Below are positions 33,991 through 43,972 of a stretch of DNA of 64,000 nucleotides, in pieces. The position numbers and the translations under genes were made by a program. Source of the DNA: Symbiodinium sp. CCMP2592 (lineage: Eukaryota; Sar; Dinophyceae; Suessiales; Symbiodiniaceae); assembly GCA_905221615.1 (NCBI GenBank), contig CAJNDT010005423.1, forward strand, positions 459,001 to 523,000. Direction: 5' to 3'. Within the stretch, counting starts at the first letter, position 1. Each line of letters begins with the position of its first letter. Below the pieces are notes generated by a model. That model ran no database searches. It was not told where the DNA came from and saw only the letters and a list, made by a program, of their open reading frames with translations.

Positions 33991-34160
33991 AAACTAAGCC
34001 GCGCTAAACAACACTAATTTACGCTAAATTCCGCTAAATGACACTAAATAGCGCTAATAGCCGCTAATTTGCTCTAAGGTGCGCTATTTAAGCACTATTC
34101 CTCACTAAACTGCACTAATCCACACTAAATTGCACTATTTGCCGCTACATTACATTAAAC
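33991..34160. repeat. 17-unit CTAA array with 10-bp period
   Basis: Seventeen successive blocks of the form NRCRCTAAWN follow one another every 10 bases, with a single 11-base step near 34087. Examples: GCGCTAAACA, ACGCTAAATT, CCGCTAAATG, ACACTAAATA, TGCACTAATC, CACACTAAAT. Only the CTA(A) core is strictly kept, and the other positions vary freely. The array lies between two transposon genes, and its unit reappears inverted near the left end (29980-30003). Confidence 0.9.
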
Positions 34161-34265
34161 AGAATGCCGCTGTCGTCTTTGAAGGCCTGTGCAGTGGCAC
34201 AAGTCTCTCCTGAACTCCTGTTTTGACCGGCGTTGCGTGCTGCATGACACAGCTCAACGGTATCC

Positions 34266-35636
34266 TTAGCCTGCTCTTTGCAAAGCCTGCGGAGCCCAAG
34301 ATCGAATCAATGCATCTGCACGAGCGCACCCTGTGGTGCCTGCGGGTGCACCAAGTCGCGAAATGTCACGTTGCAGATCCAGCAGTTCTGCATCCCACCA
34401 TCGCCGTCTTTCCGGAACGTGGGCAAGCCATGCCGGCCGATTCGAACGACCGAGAGCCCAAGCTCGCAGCAGCAAATACGTTATCTGAGGGCTGTCCGGG
34501 TTGCAATCGTAATCTCGCACAGTAACGGATTTAGACATCTCGCTCCTACCTAAACCTTCCGGCAAGGCGCAGCACCATCGCGGGCGTAACCTGATTTTCA
34601 CATGGTCCCCTTTTCTGCGCCTCACATAATCCTCCAAAGAGAAATAGCCGTTCGAATACTCTGCAACAACATTGGTTCCGCCATCAGCCTCGCCCGCCGG
34701 GCAATCCTCGGGCAAAACGCAGGCAGCTTCCTCGGCCTCGAGGACTGCGTCGGTTTCAGCATCAGACGCCAGAGACTCCTGGCTGTCGGAGCCTTCGTCA
34801 AGACCTGCTTCGGCCTGTAGATCGGCCGCATCCTGGAATTCCGGATCTGACGCCTCGTCCTGTTTCCACTGCCTTTTTCGTGACTGCAGGGCGATGCGGT
34901 CGATGCCCAAGACTCGAAAACGAAGAGCCTTCGCAGACAACAACATACCATAGCCAATCTCCAGCCGGTGTACGTCTGCATCGTCAACAACATCTCCAAC
35001 CCATTCTTGCACAGCCGCGACCACAGGCGTGAGACCGTTCCTGAACACAGAATCCAAGGCAAGTTCGTACTCCATGTGGCCTGCCCCATGTACTTGCAAG
35101 GCATACCCATGACCGAGCACAGGTCGCGCACCAAGCACGAAGAAACCATGTTTTTCCTGCAGGAGCTTTTTCACCCACGTGGGTGAAGACGGCTTTTCTT
35201 TGCAAGGTGAAAGCCGAGCCACCACTTTCATGTCAGCATGAACATCAGACGGCTTCAGCCGATGCGAGACACATTTCCGTGCCGTGTGGCTTGTGCGCAA
35301 AGCCTCGCGCCACACAGCCTCGTTCTCTTCAAGCCAATTCAACCACTGCTTGTTCGTCATCGGGAGTGTTCCATCTGGCGTCAGAGCTTGCAGTGCAGCT
35401 CGCGCAGCAGCTCTCCTGGAAGAAGCTTGGGCTTCGAGCTGCGACCGGTTCTCTTGTAGGTACTCTCTGAACGCCGTGATGTTCCCCTCTTGGCGGGCGG
35501 CACCAAACCCATCATGACGAGGAAACAGGTGCGGCACATTCTGCATGGCCAAAGCACTCGCCGAGATCTTGCAAGACCGCTTCACAAGACGAAGTGTCTC
35601 TGATTGCTTGACCGTGTTCCCTTCTCGTCGCAGCCT
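34266..35636 (-). CDS. Transposon ORF D (separate protein or C-terminal part of the transposase)
   Basis: Open frame from about 35636 (after TACAG on the minus strand) to the stop at 34266. It contains ISASALAMQNVPHLFPRHDG, a WLNWLEENEAVWREAL segment, an acidic stretch (EGSDSQESLASDAETD) and near the end LLLRAWALGRSNRPAWL. The last block resembles C-terminal blocks I associate with the same dinoflagellate transposase type (recollection, unverified). A palindrome pair lies between this ORF and the transposase exons, so it may be its own gene. Confidence 0.45.
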   Translation of the reverse strand, partial: RLRREGNTVKQSETLRLVKRSCKISASALAMQNVPHLFPRHDGFGAARQEGNITAFREYLQENRSQLEAQASSRRAAARAALQALTPDGTLPMTNKQWLNWLEENEAVWREALRTSHTARKCVSHRLKPSDVHADMKVVARLSPCKEKPSSPTWVKKLLQEKHGFFVLGARPVLGHGYALQVHGAGHMEYELALDSVFRNGLTPVVAAVQEWVGDVVDDADVHRLEIGYGMLLSAKALRFRVLGIDRIALQSRKRQWKQDEASDPEFQDAADLQAEAGLDEGSDSQESLASDAETDAVLEAEEAACVLPEDCPAGEADGGTNVVAEYSNGYFSLEDYVRRRKGDHVKIRLRPRWCCALPEGLGRSEMSKSVTVRDYDCNPDSPQITYLLLRAWALGRSNRPAWLAHVPERRRWWDAELLDLQRDISRLGAPAGTTGCARADALIRSWAPQALQRAG

Positions 35637-35822
35637 GTACCTTGGTCGGCGGCGGGATGGGGCTTAAGTTGAAGCGTGCAGCAGAAGGTTGCCTTCGGGG
35701 CTTCGGTGCCACTGCCCAAATGCGATTGCAGGGGTAACTGGTGGCCTTGTTGGGGTCTTAAGGAGGTCCTGAATGTCGTGCTGAGTTGAGAGGACCGGCT
35801 TGCCTCGACAAGATTCTCTGGG

Positions 35823-35909
35823 GGCGGAATCTAGGGTTTTTCTAGAAATACGGACAATTCCGCCAACGGCGGAATCCAGGGTTTTCGTGGAAAAAACGAA
35901 AATTCCGCT
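35823..35909. repeat. Second pair of 42-bp palindromic repeats
   Basis: Units 35823-35864 and 35868-35909 start GGCGGAATC and end AATTCCGCC or AATTCCGCT, like the pair at 31985-32070, 3.8 kb away. The cores are GGGTTTTTCTAGAAA and GGGTTTTCGTGGAAAA. Confidence 0.85.
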
Positions 35910-35982
35910 GACTAACAGTGGCGGATCTTTCCGAGCAGGCCGCGAGGTTCCGCTGTTCATCAATGACGTAATCGCATGCAAG

Positions 35983-38387
35983 CTACCGAGACAAAATGTA
36001 GTTCCGTGAAGCCACTGCCACACTGACCACTTTGCTTTTTTCGGCACGCTTCACTTGCACATGAGCCCTCTCCACGTCGAGGCTTGAAGCAGAAGCGCAC
36101 GTCAACATTCGGACCAGCTCCTCCTGAGTGTCTTCCTGCGTCAGAAACCGAATTGCGGCAGGCAAATCTCTACTACCACGTGGCCCCTGACACCAAGCTT
36201 CTCGCTGCAGCAGCAAAGAAAATCCGACATCAAGATGCTTGGCATCCGTAGCCAAGAATTGCTCAATGGCTGCTACAAAGCCTGTTGGGTTGAACCGCTC
36301 TGTAATCTGATACAGCCTGAAGGGGTAGTCAGCGAAATCTTGATAGCGGTGCAAAATGTGTATCTGTGTCACCAGAAGGCCTGAAACCACATCGGCTACA
36401 TCTAGGTTAGCATCGAAGTGCAGTGCGGACAAAATTCGCTCGAATTGCAGCATGGTCTTCTCCTGAACCTCGCCCTTGGCCAAGCGAACGAGAGTCGGCT
36501 CAGACTCCGACACTGACTTGGAAGATGATATGTTTTGCGCATACTCCGTCAAGGACAAGCATAGAACAGCTTTCCGCAACTCCTGGCCCGTGTTGGAGCC
36601 CTTGTAGTAGGAGAGGAACCTGCTGAGCCGAATGCGATTCTCTGTTGAAGGTGCTGCCGTCCGAACTTCCAGCACTTCTGCCGGAATGCCAATTAAGTAC
36701 ATTCTCAACAAAGCCCGAGTACATGCGGCAAAATGCCAGAACCTGGTCGGCTGCGGTCGCTCTTCTAAAAAGAGCACGAGCTTGGAAAGCAGCCTCGGAT
36801 GCTTCCGGTTTCGACTGTGAGGTTTGGAGAGTTTACCCTTTGCTAGTTGTCGTACAAAATGGCAAGACTAGCTTGAAACCCGCCGACCCGAAACCCACCG
36901 ACCTGTAGCCAGGAGCAAAGCAAAGTCAGGTACAAGTTCATGTTGCCAGGGACCTGAAAGCTTCCTGCATGCACGAGTGCTCCTGTCTTGGCAGTCTTGT
37001 GACATGCACCCACACGCCAAGACCGCGATTGAACAAGGCCAACAACTCTTCCGGAATCACCTCAGAGCCATACAGTTTTTGCAGACCTTGGGATATTTCC
37101 CGACGGTCCGCAAACGGAATATTCTCATCTCCAGGGCAGCCTTCCAAGATGCGCAAGGTGGACAGGACGAACGCTTGTAACGATGCATTGTATTCCTCGA
37201 CATACGCAGGCATCAAAAATTTGAAGAAACGTGACAGAGCTCCACATAGCTCGGAATTTTCTAAAGGTCGTGTCAAAATTTCGCCCACCACTGCAACCTG
37301 CACAACCAAATTCGCTACATGCGACGCACAGCGCACGACCACAAGGCGAAGATCAACATGACAGCCATCTCGCCTCGCATGATCTCGCAAATAAGTGAAA
37401 ACCTTTTTCGCAGAGGCCATATTGGTGTTCACACCGTCGCCGGTCAAGATGTAGTGCACACGCAGTGTGGTCCACGGTTTTCGTTCGGCAGCCGTCAAAC
37501 AGCTCAATGCTTTGTCGGCCACATTCAATATGGCTTGACCAATGGTCAAAGCATCTTTTTTCTGCAATGGTTGTAATTCGTGATACAGTTCATGCTGCAC
37601 TCCGGAAGGGAAAGTCAAGTACACGCAGTTGTTTTGTATCTTGGAATACCGCCCTCGAACCAAGCGGCCCGTGATGTCGGCATCCAATGACCGCAACTTC
37701 ATCTCCGCCTGCATGTTTGCTTATGTTGGTTGCAGGTTGAGCTAGTTTCGCCTGGGTTTCGAGGGTTTGGGTTTTGTGTGGGTTTGAAGGTTTGGGGCGT
37801 AGCTTTCTGAGAAGAACAAATCCGGCCGTGGCCTCGTCATGTATGTGGGAGATCACCACAGCTTGCGATATGCTTGAGCACCCCTGGCACGGAAGAGCCT
37901 CTGCAGCTACACGGATCTCTTGACAATTGCCCGTCTTCACAATCTCAACCATGGCATCTCGGGCTTGGCCAATATACGTTCGGCCGATGGTCTTGGTCTC
38001 GGTCAAGCCGAAATCTCTGCAAAGAGAAGACAATGCTTGCGGGGCGGTTGTCGGGTCGCAGAATGCTGTGCGAATTACCCAAGCATGGTGAACCTTACCA
38101 TGTATCTTCGCACCCTGCGTTGTCTTCAGCTCTGCCTTCAGCTGCCGAATCTTATACTGAAGACTTGCGACCTTCAGCTGCTGTTGACGAACAGTTGGGG
38201 GCAACTTCGCAGCTCGACCACGTGCAGTCATGCTCTGTTCAAACTCAGACTGCAAAACGGAGATGAGTTCCTGGGTCTTGTTGCGCAGCGCATCTGAAAT
38301 ACCAAGCTGCCTTGCAAAATCCTGCAAATGTCGCTTAATTCTTGCTGCATGCTCCTGCAAACTATTCAGCTGCCGTTTTGGAGCCAT
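35983..38387 (-). CDS. Transposase of the nested transposon (three exons)
   Basis: Exon 1 (38387-37833; an in-frame ATG also exists at 38399) is basic with a coiled-coil (KVASLQYKIRQLKAELK) and ends VVISHIHDE. Exon 2 (37708-37016) continues AEMKLRSLDAD, GRYSKIQNN, then GDGVNTNMASAKKVF and VVRCASHVANLVVQ. Exon 3 (36780 to about 35990) has FLEERPQPTRFWHF, HILHRYQDFADYPF and SSLDVERAHVQVKR. The middle block resembles the hAT-type pattern D-x-x-x-N-x-x plus C-x-x-H-x-x-N-L-V, so I call it a DDE-type transposase of hAT-like character. Introns begin GC (after exon 1) and GT (after exon 2). The frames show no internal stop, so the element may be recent. Confidence 0.65.
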
Positions 38388-38399
38388 GCCATGGCACAC

Positions 38400-38740
38400 T
38401 CAGTGACATCGGGAAATTGTGGGCATTTACCTAGCGGGTGGAATCAGCCGTTTCCAACGTGCCAACTTTCAAATCAACACAAACCAGCTTGACGATGGAA
38501 CTGTTCGTTTACATCATGTGACACATTTTGCAGCTATAGACCTACTGAATGCCCGAGAGGCGAGCACGCACAGCGTCAGACACGTCTGCATTGCTGACAT
38601 ATTCGACAGACCAAACAGAATACACATCAATCCTCATCAAGCCCTGGTGCCAAAAAACTATCAAGCAACACCATCTGCTGCCCGATCCCGGCCTTTAACC
38701 AATCACAAAACCATCGGACGGACGTGTTCTAGGATTAGTG
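38400..38740. other. Right subterminal region of the transposon
   Basis: Lies upstream of the transposase start and should hold its promoter. A CTAA/TTAG-type box (GGATTAGTGTTAAGCC) is at 38733-38747, and otherwise nothing is recognisable. Confidence 0.4.
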
Positions 38741-38755
38741 TTAAGCCTCTGTGTT

Positions 38756-38772
38756 TGGCAACCTAAAAGCAA
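38756..38772. repeat. Right terminal inverted repeat and target duplication
   Basis: TGGCAACCTAA (38756-38766) followed by AAGCAA (38767-38772). Confidence 0.85.
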
Positions 38773-40668
38773 TGAACTCAGCTCTAGCGACTCACTTTCC
38801 CAAGAGAAAGGAAGCAGCACAAAGATCAGATCTCAGCATCTGGGAAGAGCGCTCTGTGTTGCGCTCACTCCCACTAGCAGTCAAGGTCTTAGCAGAGTTC
38901 TTGCCCGAGCTGCAGGTCCGTATGGTGTTCCGATGCTGGTGTTCGTTCTCCCAGCAAAGTGCACAGGCGAGGGAAGCAAAGCGTCACAAGCAGGAGCGGC
39001 GGCGGCAGGAAATAGATGAACAACTCGAGCAGGCAGAGCTTAAGTCCAAACAGGACGGGAGTCATTCCCTTTACAAGGTAATCAAGCGCTTCAGGTCGGG
39101 GAGGCCCCAGGAAAGAGTTCAGCTTCGTGATTCTGAGGGTCGCTTCCTTACTGCCAAGGAAGAAAGAAGACAATTAGAGGAATATTCCCTAGACCTGTTT
39201 GGAGCAGGGGGTGACTTCCCGCTTTCAGGGATACAAAACATCCTGCACATCACTGAGCACGAAGTTCAAGAACAGCTTGGCACAATTAAGCTTGGCAACG
39301 CAGTTCCCAAAGAGAGTCCTCCCGCAGTAGCGTGGCGCTCCCTAGGTCCCCAAGCAATCCGGCTAATCTCGGACACCCTTAATAGGGAAGTCACTGCAGG
39401 AAGGCTCTCGGACAGTGTCACCTCGTCACAGATCTCCTGGCTCCCAAAGCCTCCCAAGAAGCCAGACAAACCAACCTCACTCCGTCCGATCGGGGGTGAT
39501 AGCGCCTGAGGGTAAGGTCCTAGCCGGACTCGTGAGGAAGAGACTCAAGTCTACCCTCCAGCAAGCAATGACCGGCGTCTCTCAGTTCGGCTTCGTCCCA
39601 GGCAGGGGCACAGAGGAGGCTATCTGCAAGGCCCTCACACATGTGGACCAGGCCAGGTTCAGACAGGCCCTCACCACTAGGGCTGCAGGTAAGGGACAAC
39701 AGGGGCTCAAGCTCAGAGGCAGTCTCACCATGAGCGTGGACATGAGCAAAGCTTTTGACACTGTAAACAGGCTGCGATTAAGAGAGGCCCTGGAAGCCGA
39801 ACAAGCAGATCCTCTTCTGATAGAGGTGGTAGGCCATCTCCACATCAAAGCCTTGTACAAGATGACAGCCAGCGATCAGAGCTTTGAGATAGCCACACGC
39901 AGGGGAATCAAGCAGGGATGTAAGCTAGCACCCTCTTTATTCGCCTTTGCATCAGGGCTTCTCTTTAGGAAGCTCTCTGGGAAAATCAGCCCAGCAGAAC
40001 TAGTGAAGCTCCTCACAATGTACGCTGACGATAGCTTGATCCAGTCGCATTTCGACTCTGAGGCCGGCCTCATGACAGCACTAGGGTACTGCGACCTGCT
40101 TCTGGATCAGCTGGTAGAGCTTGGGTTCAAGGTCAATCCGTCCAAGTCAGCAATTCTGCTACAGCTGCAAGGGGGCTCAGCCTCGACCATTAGGAAGAAA
40201 CTCTTTCGCCAGGTCGAGGGAGAGAAGTATGTTGAACTCCCTTCGGGCAGGCTGATATCGCTGCGCTATCAGGTCCCATACTTGGGGGTCATTCTTTCTT
40301 ATCACGACTATGAAATGAAGACTCTCAAACATCGGCTGTCATCCAGTAAGCTTGCAATGTCAGAAGTAGCCCATGCAGTTCGGAACCACCGAGTCTTATC
40401 AGACAGACGTCGTCTGTCGATTTGGACAATAACTGCGTGGGCCTCTGCTCTGTATGCACTCCACGTGGTGGGGATGACACAGCAGGGATTGCAAAAGCTC
40501 CATTCACACATGATGTACCAACTCAGATTCGTCCTGCGGAGTTACTCCCAGGAAACGAAGGAATCAAACCAGGAGTTACTCCGGAGATTACGGATTCCTC
40601 ACGTGAAGGAGCAGCTGCAAAAGAGAATGACCCAGTTTATAAAGAGACAGCAACACTCCGATCCCTAG
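38773..40668 (+). pseudogene. LINE C reverse transcriptase, one frameshift
   Basis: Directly after the right target duplication the LINE frame continues with MNSALATHFPKRK, a basic helical linker (AKRHKQERRRQEID) and the RT fingers (SWLPKPPKKPDKP, SLRPIG). A one-base insertion in GGGGGT near 39497 shifts to the frame that carries the rest: VIAPEGKVLAGLV, FGFVPGRGTEEAI, SVDMSKAFDTV, IKQGCKLAPSLF, the catalytic MYADDSL, PSKSAILL and the thumb with YLGVILSYHDYE. A TAG at 40666-40668 ends the frame before the zinc fingers. The closest relative in this window is LINE B. Confidence 0.85.
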
Positions 40669-42292
40669 CTTCTCCCACACTATAAGTTGCGTGCTGAGGC
40701 AGTTAGCCAGGCATTGGAAGGCCTCTCCACGGACTTCTCCTCGCAACCCGTGTAGGATAGGCTTCTGACCTGCGGTGAATGTGGAGCATGTCTCTCTGGC
40801 ACCGGAGCACTCCGTCGCCACCTGCAGAAGGCTCACCCAGATTCTCAGCAGTGCTTGAAAGGACCCAAATTTGATCCTATCTTGCATTCAATGCCAGGGT
40901 CAGCAACTTGCATCGCCTGTCGAGCAACATTCCGAACAGTGTTTTATCTTCGCAAACATGTCGAAGCATCTACCTGCCCTAGAGTAGAGCTTTTGCTTAG
41001 ACAGCAGGAAGAGCTACCCTTAGAAGCACAGAACCGGATCTCACTCGTTGAAAGTCTACAGTCTGATGCCCAGGACAATCCAGAAGGCGCCGCTCGAAAT
41101 CCGGCGTTCCATGATTACCTGATGGAACACTGTGCACTCTGTGGTCAGGTCCTTGTAGGCCAGAAAGGAGCCAAACAGCACTTAAACAAGCAGCATCCTG
41201 AGGTGATGGCCAAGCTGGAGAAAACTCTCCAACCAAGACTCAATCAATTCAAGGTCTTCTTCCACAAAGGAGATAGCTGTCGATACTGCAAACTTCGAGT
41301 GGATGCCCCGGGTAGACATGCTCAGCAGTGCGTTCCATTACTGCAGGTGCACGTACTGCAGGAGGTAGCGCGCCAGCAGCTCAGCAAGCAGCCCCGCGAA
41401 TATACTCGAGCAAAGTCCACGGCATCGGCGAATACAGTCACAAAGAAGCCTTCAGATTCAACGCCAGGAATTCCCCACCCCGTGTTTAGACTGGAAGGCT
41501 TTCTCCTGCTAGCCAATACTCGCAACCACTGCTATGCCAACTCAGGTCTACAGTGTCTCCACTGGCTATCTGATCTCAGAGGCGCCTTTCCAAGAGGCAT
41601 CTCGGATCAGTCAGCTTGCGAGAATAACCCCTGAACACAGAGCCTTCTCGGAGCTCACCATGGGCTGGCTCTTTGACGGAGGCCAGCACGACTCTGCTGA
41701 GTTCCTGCAGCAAGTGTTTCGGAATCTCTCTGCATCAAGATTCGGACAGTGGGAAACTAGAGCCTCAGTACCGGAAGGTGCGATAGTGGATGAAGAAGGG
41801 GGCTCTCCCATTCATCTTGCCACGGCGATCAAGACCAACCTACAGGACATGCTAGTGGCATGGTCGTCTCAGGAGTGCTCATGTGCTCTCATAGAAGCTG
41901 CACAGCAGGTGTGCTTAGCCTTGCCGAGATTCGCAGGTGAAGCTAAGGATCACACTCGCATCACAATTCCACAGCAAGTCCAGATCCCTGTCTTCCTGGA
42001 TCACACATCCCGAGTTTCCTTCTGTACCTACACAGTAGAGGCAGTGATCATTCACTTAGGAATGGAGCCCACTAGTGGCCATTACCGTGCAGCTGTGCGC
42101 ACAGCAGATGCCTGGTATGTTGGTGACGACTCTCACCCCCCTAGTCCCTGTATCCTCGAAGATCCCCTGCTGCAAGAAAATAGCTACGTCATTTTCCTAG
42201 CTCGCAGCGCCGTCTCTCACGAGCCCCAGGACGTAGACAATCTCCCGAGTAATGTCTCTGCAAGAGTTCTTCCAGCGAGCATCGATGGATGA
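40669..42292 (+). pseudogene. LINE C zinc fingers and ubiquitin-specific protease domain
   Basis: In the frame of the RT, but after TAG 40666-40668 and TAG 40753-40755, come CGECGACLSGTGALRRHLQ, CIACRATF, CALCGQVL and CRYCKLRV. This is the same three C2H2 plus one CCHC fingers as in elements A and B. The USP follows: Cys box NHCYANSGLQCL (Cys codon 41530-41532), then a one-base frame change near 41600, GGQHDSAEFLQQV, and His box TSGHYRAAV (His codon 42080-42082), ending at 42292. The catalytic Cys and His are kept although the reading frame is damaged. Confidence 0.8.
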
Positions 42293-43151
42293 GAGCTCTG
42301 CCCCTAAACGGGGAGACGCAGGTCCGTCAGGAGGAGATTCTTCCCTGAAGCGACAGCGTGGTGGAGTTACTCCCCAGCAAGGAGGCAGAGGACAACAGCG
42401 AGGGGGCAAAAGCAGGGGACGAGGAAACGGAGGCCGAGGGAAAGGAGCAGCCAGAAACCAAAATGGGAACAGTGGCAACACTCAGCAGGGACAAGGCAAT
42501 GTATCGAAAGAGCTGATCAATGCCATAGCGCGGCTAGCACTCCGACATGACGAGCAAATCACAGCCCTTGTCTCGGACGTGACGTTCGTCTCGTATGTTC
42601 GAACAGAAGATCATTCTATTCTTACTCACCTCTACGAAGAATCTCAGCGAGTCAAGAACAGCCCCATAGGGATCCCTATCAAGGCAGCTCTGACGTTGAA
42701 GCTCCTCCGTGAACTTAAGGAGAGACTGGTGACTACCAGCCGGGATAAAAGCATACAGGAGCGCCTGCAGAATGATGAGCTGATGACGCCGGATGGCGAT
42801 TGGCCGTTCCTGGAGTGGAGTCCCACTGATCAGAAGATGATAGAGTCGGTGGAAGATCCTCTCACTACGGCTCAAGTTGTTTCAGGACTGGGGGACGCAA
42901 TCACCCGAATCTCCTCCGATCCGGAACACATCAAGCTGTTCAAAACTTCGCGGCCATTGGCGGAGAGCATGACGGGAGGACCGGTCCGAATCCAGATCCA
43001 GCTGTTAAGCAGGGCGGCCACATCTGATTTGCAGGACACCTTGCAGTCCCTAGTCGGTAATACCGCCTTTTCGCTCATAAATGCAGATTTTCAGCGAATG
43101 GGAACTCAGCCCTCGCCGCTGGTTCGCCAGATTCGCGATTTGCTCTCCTGA
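42252..43151 (+). CDS. LINE C ORF, RGG-rich N-terminus with LRH[DE] domain
   Basis: ATG 42252 overlaps the end of the USP frame by 41 bases in another phase. The N-terminal third is glycine/arginine-rich (QRGGVTPQQGGRG, RGGKSRGRGNGGRGKG), typical of RNA-binding RGG boxes. The rest is helical: LARLALRHDEQITA-like, VSYVRTEDH, LTLKLLRELKERL. Element A carries a similar LRH[DE] protein (1-563), also overlapping its preceding ORF. I infer an element-encoded RNA-binding protein, perhaps functionally like LINE ORF1, although it lies downstream of the RT here. Confidence 0.65.
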   Translation: MSLQEFFQRASMDESSAPKRGDAGPSGGDSSLKRQRGGVTPQQGGRGQQRGGKSRGRGNGGRGKGAARNQNGNSGNTQQGQGNVSKELINAIARLALRHDEQITALVSDVTFVSYVRTEDHSILTHLYEESQRVKNSPIGIPIKAALTLKLLRELKERLVTTSRDKSIQERLQNDELMTPDGDWPFLEWSPTDQKMIESVEDPLTTAQVVSGLGDAITRISSDPEHIKLFKTSRPLAESMTGGPVRIQIQLLSRAATSDLQDTLQSLVGNTAFSLINADFQRMGTQPSPLVRQIRDLLS

Positions 43152-43349
43152 TCTCTTCCGGAGGAATAGATCACTGATCGGACTTGCCCCACAGGCGGGC
43201 CGGCCTGGTGCTAAGAGCTAAGTCGAAAAGTAACCCCCTTAGAAGAGGAGCTACTCCCACCCAGTACACAATCGCGAGGAGCCTGTGGCATCTTTCGACG
43301 AGCTGCGAGGAGGCCCTCCCGCAGAAGACTCTGCATGATGTAGGGACCT

Positions 43350-43958
43350 TTGGTAGAGCATCACAGACGTTCCTCTTTTGGACAAAGCGTCGACCAGACG
43401 CCGACTCACTTGGCTATGATGTTGCTTCCGACGATAGCAGCCGTCCACTATCTGCACCAGAAGTCCCAAGGTTTGGAGATACTCCCCTGGGCGGTGCTCA
43501 CAGAGCTGCGAGAGAGAGTGAAGGCACTTGGGCTTATCACTAAGGATGAGATGATCCTAAATCTTTCCGTGGAGTTACTCCCGGAAAGTGGGGTCCGGCA
43601 GGTGATCAAGCACTTGCATGTCATCTCTGGCATCGACGAGTGGGGGCAGATCAGGTACCGACGGCGAAAAGTCCTGACCGAGCAGGGCTTAGAATATCTT
43701 ACCCTGGCTCGCATCAACTCTGGGGAACTGGTGGCCCCAGAAAGCATCTCCCTCCACAGATTCGACCTCGACTCCCTGGAGAGAGAGACTCACATAGTCT
43801 CATACGTGAGTAAATTCTTACCGGTCGACACCAGAACAGTCTACCTGGAGGAGGTGGAGGCTCTGAGGGCCACGTTCTTCGCCGAAGATCGCAAATTGAA
43901 TTTGGCTACATCGATGTGGGATGTGTCGTACAATCGTCTCATGGCAGCCTCTTCCTGA
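43350..43958 (+). CDS. LINE C ORF, unknown
   Basis: Open for about 200 codons after TAG 43341; the true start is uncertain. It contains LPTIAAVHYLHQKSQG, LNLSVELLPESGVRQVI, HLHVISGIDEWGQIRYRRRK and FDLDSLERETHIVSYV. No family is recognised. The GGAGNNNCTCC palindrome encodes LEILP near 43475 and VELLP near 43571 in this frame. Confidence 0.5.
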   Translation: MVEHHRRSSFGQSVDQTPTHLAMMLLPTIAAVHYLHQKSQGLEILPWAVLTELRERVKALGLITKDEMILNLSVELLPESGVRQVIKHLHVISGIDEWGQIRYRRRKVLTEQGLEYLTLARINSGELVAPESISLHRFDLDSLERETHIVSYVSKFLPVDTRTVYLEEVEALRATFFAEDRKLNLATSMWDVSYNRLMAASS

Positions 43959-43972
43959 GCCAGACGCCTTGC

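Larger units (their letters stand above)
29934..38766 (-). mobile_element. 8.8-kb DNA transposon nested in LINE C
   Basis: The ends are perfect 11-bp inverted repeats, TTAGGTTGCCA (29934-29944) and TGGCAACCTAA (38756-38766). At the same distance inside each end, after eight unlike bases, a further inverted match GGCTTAA/TTAAGCC occurs (29953-29959 and 38741-38747). The 6-bp sequence AAGCAA directly flanks both sides (29928-29933 and 38767-38772), as expected of a target-site duplication. Removing the element plus one AAGCAA joins the LINE frame as LHQA|MNSALAT. All internal ORFs are on the minus strand. Six-base duplications are known for several transposon superfamilies; the transposase motifs look hAT-like, but I cannot assign the superfamily. 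Confidence 0.85.
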
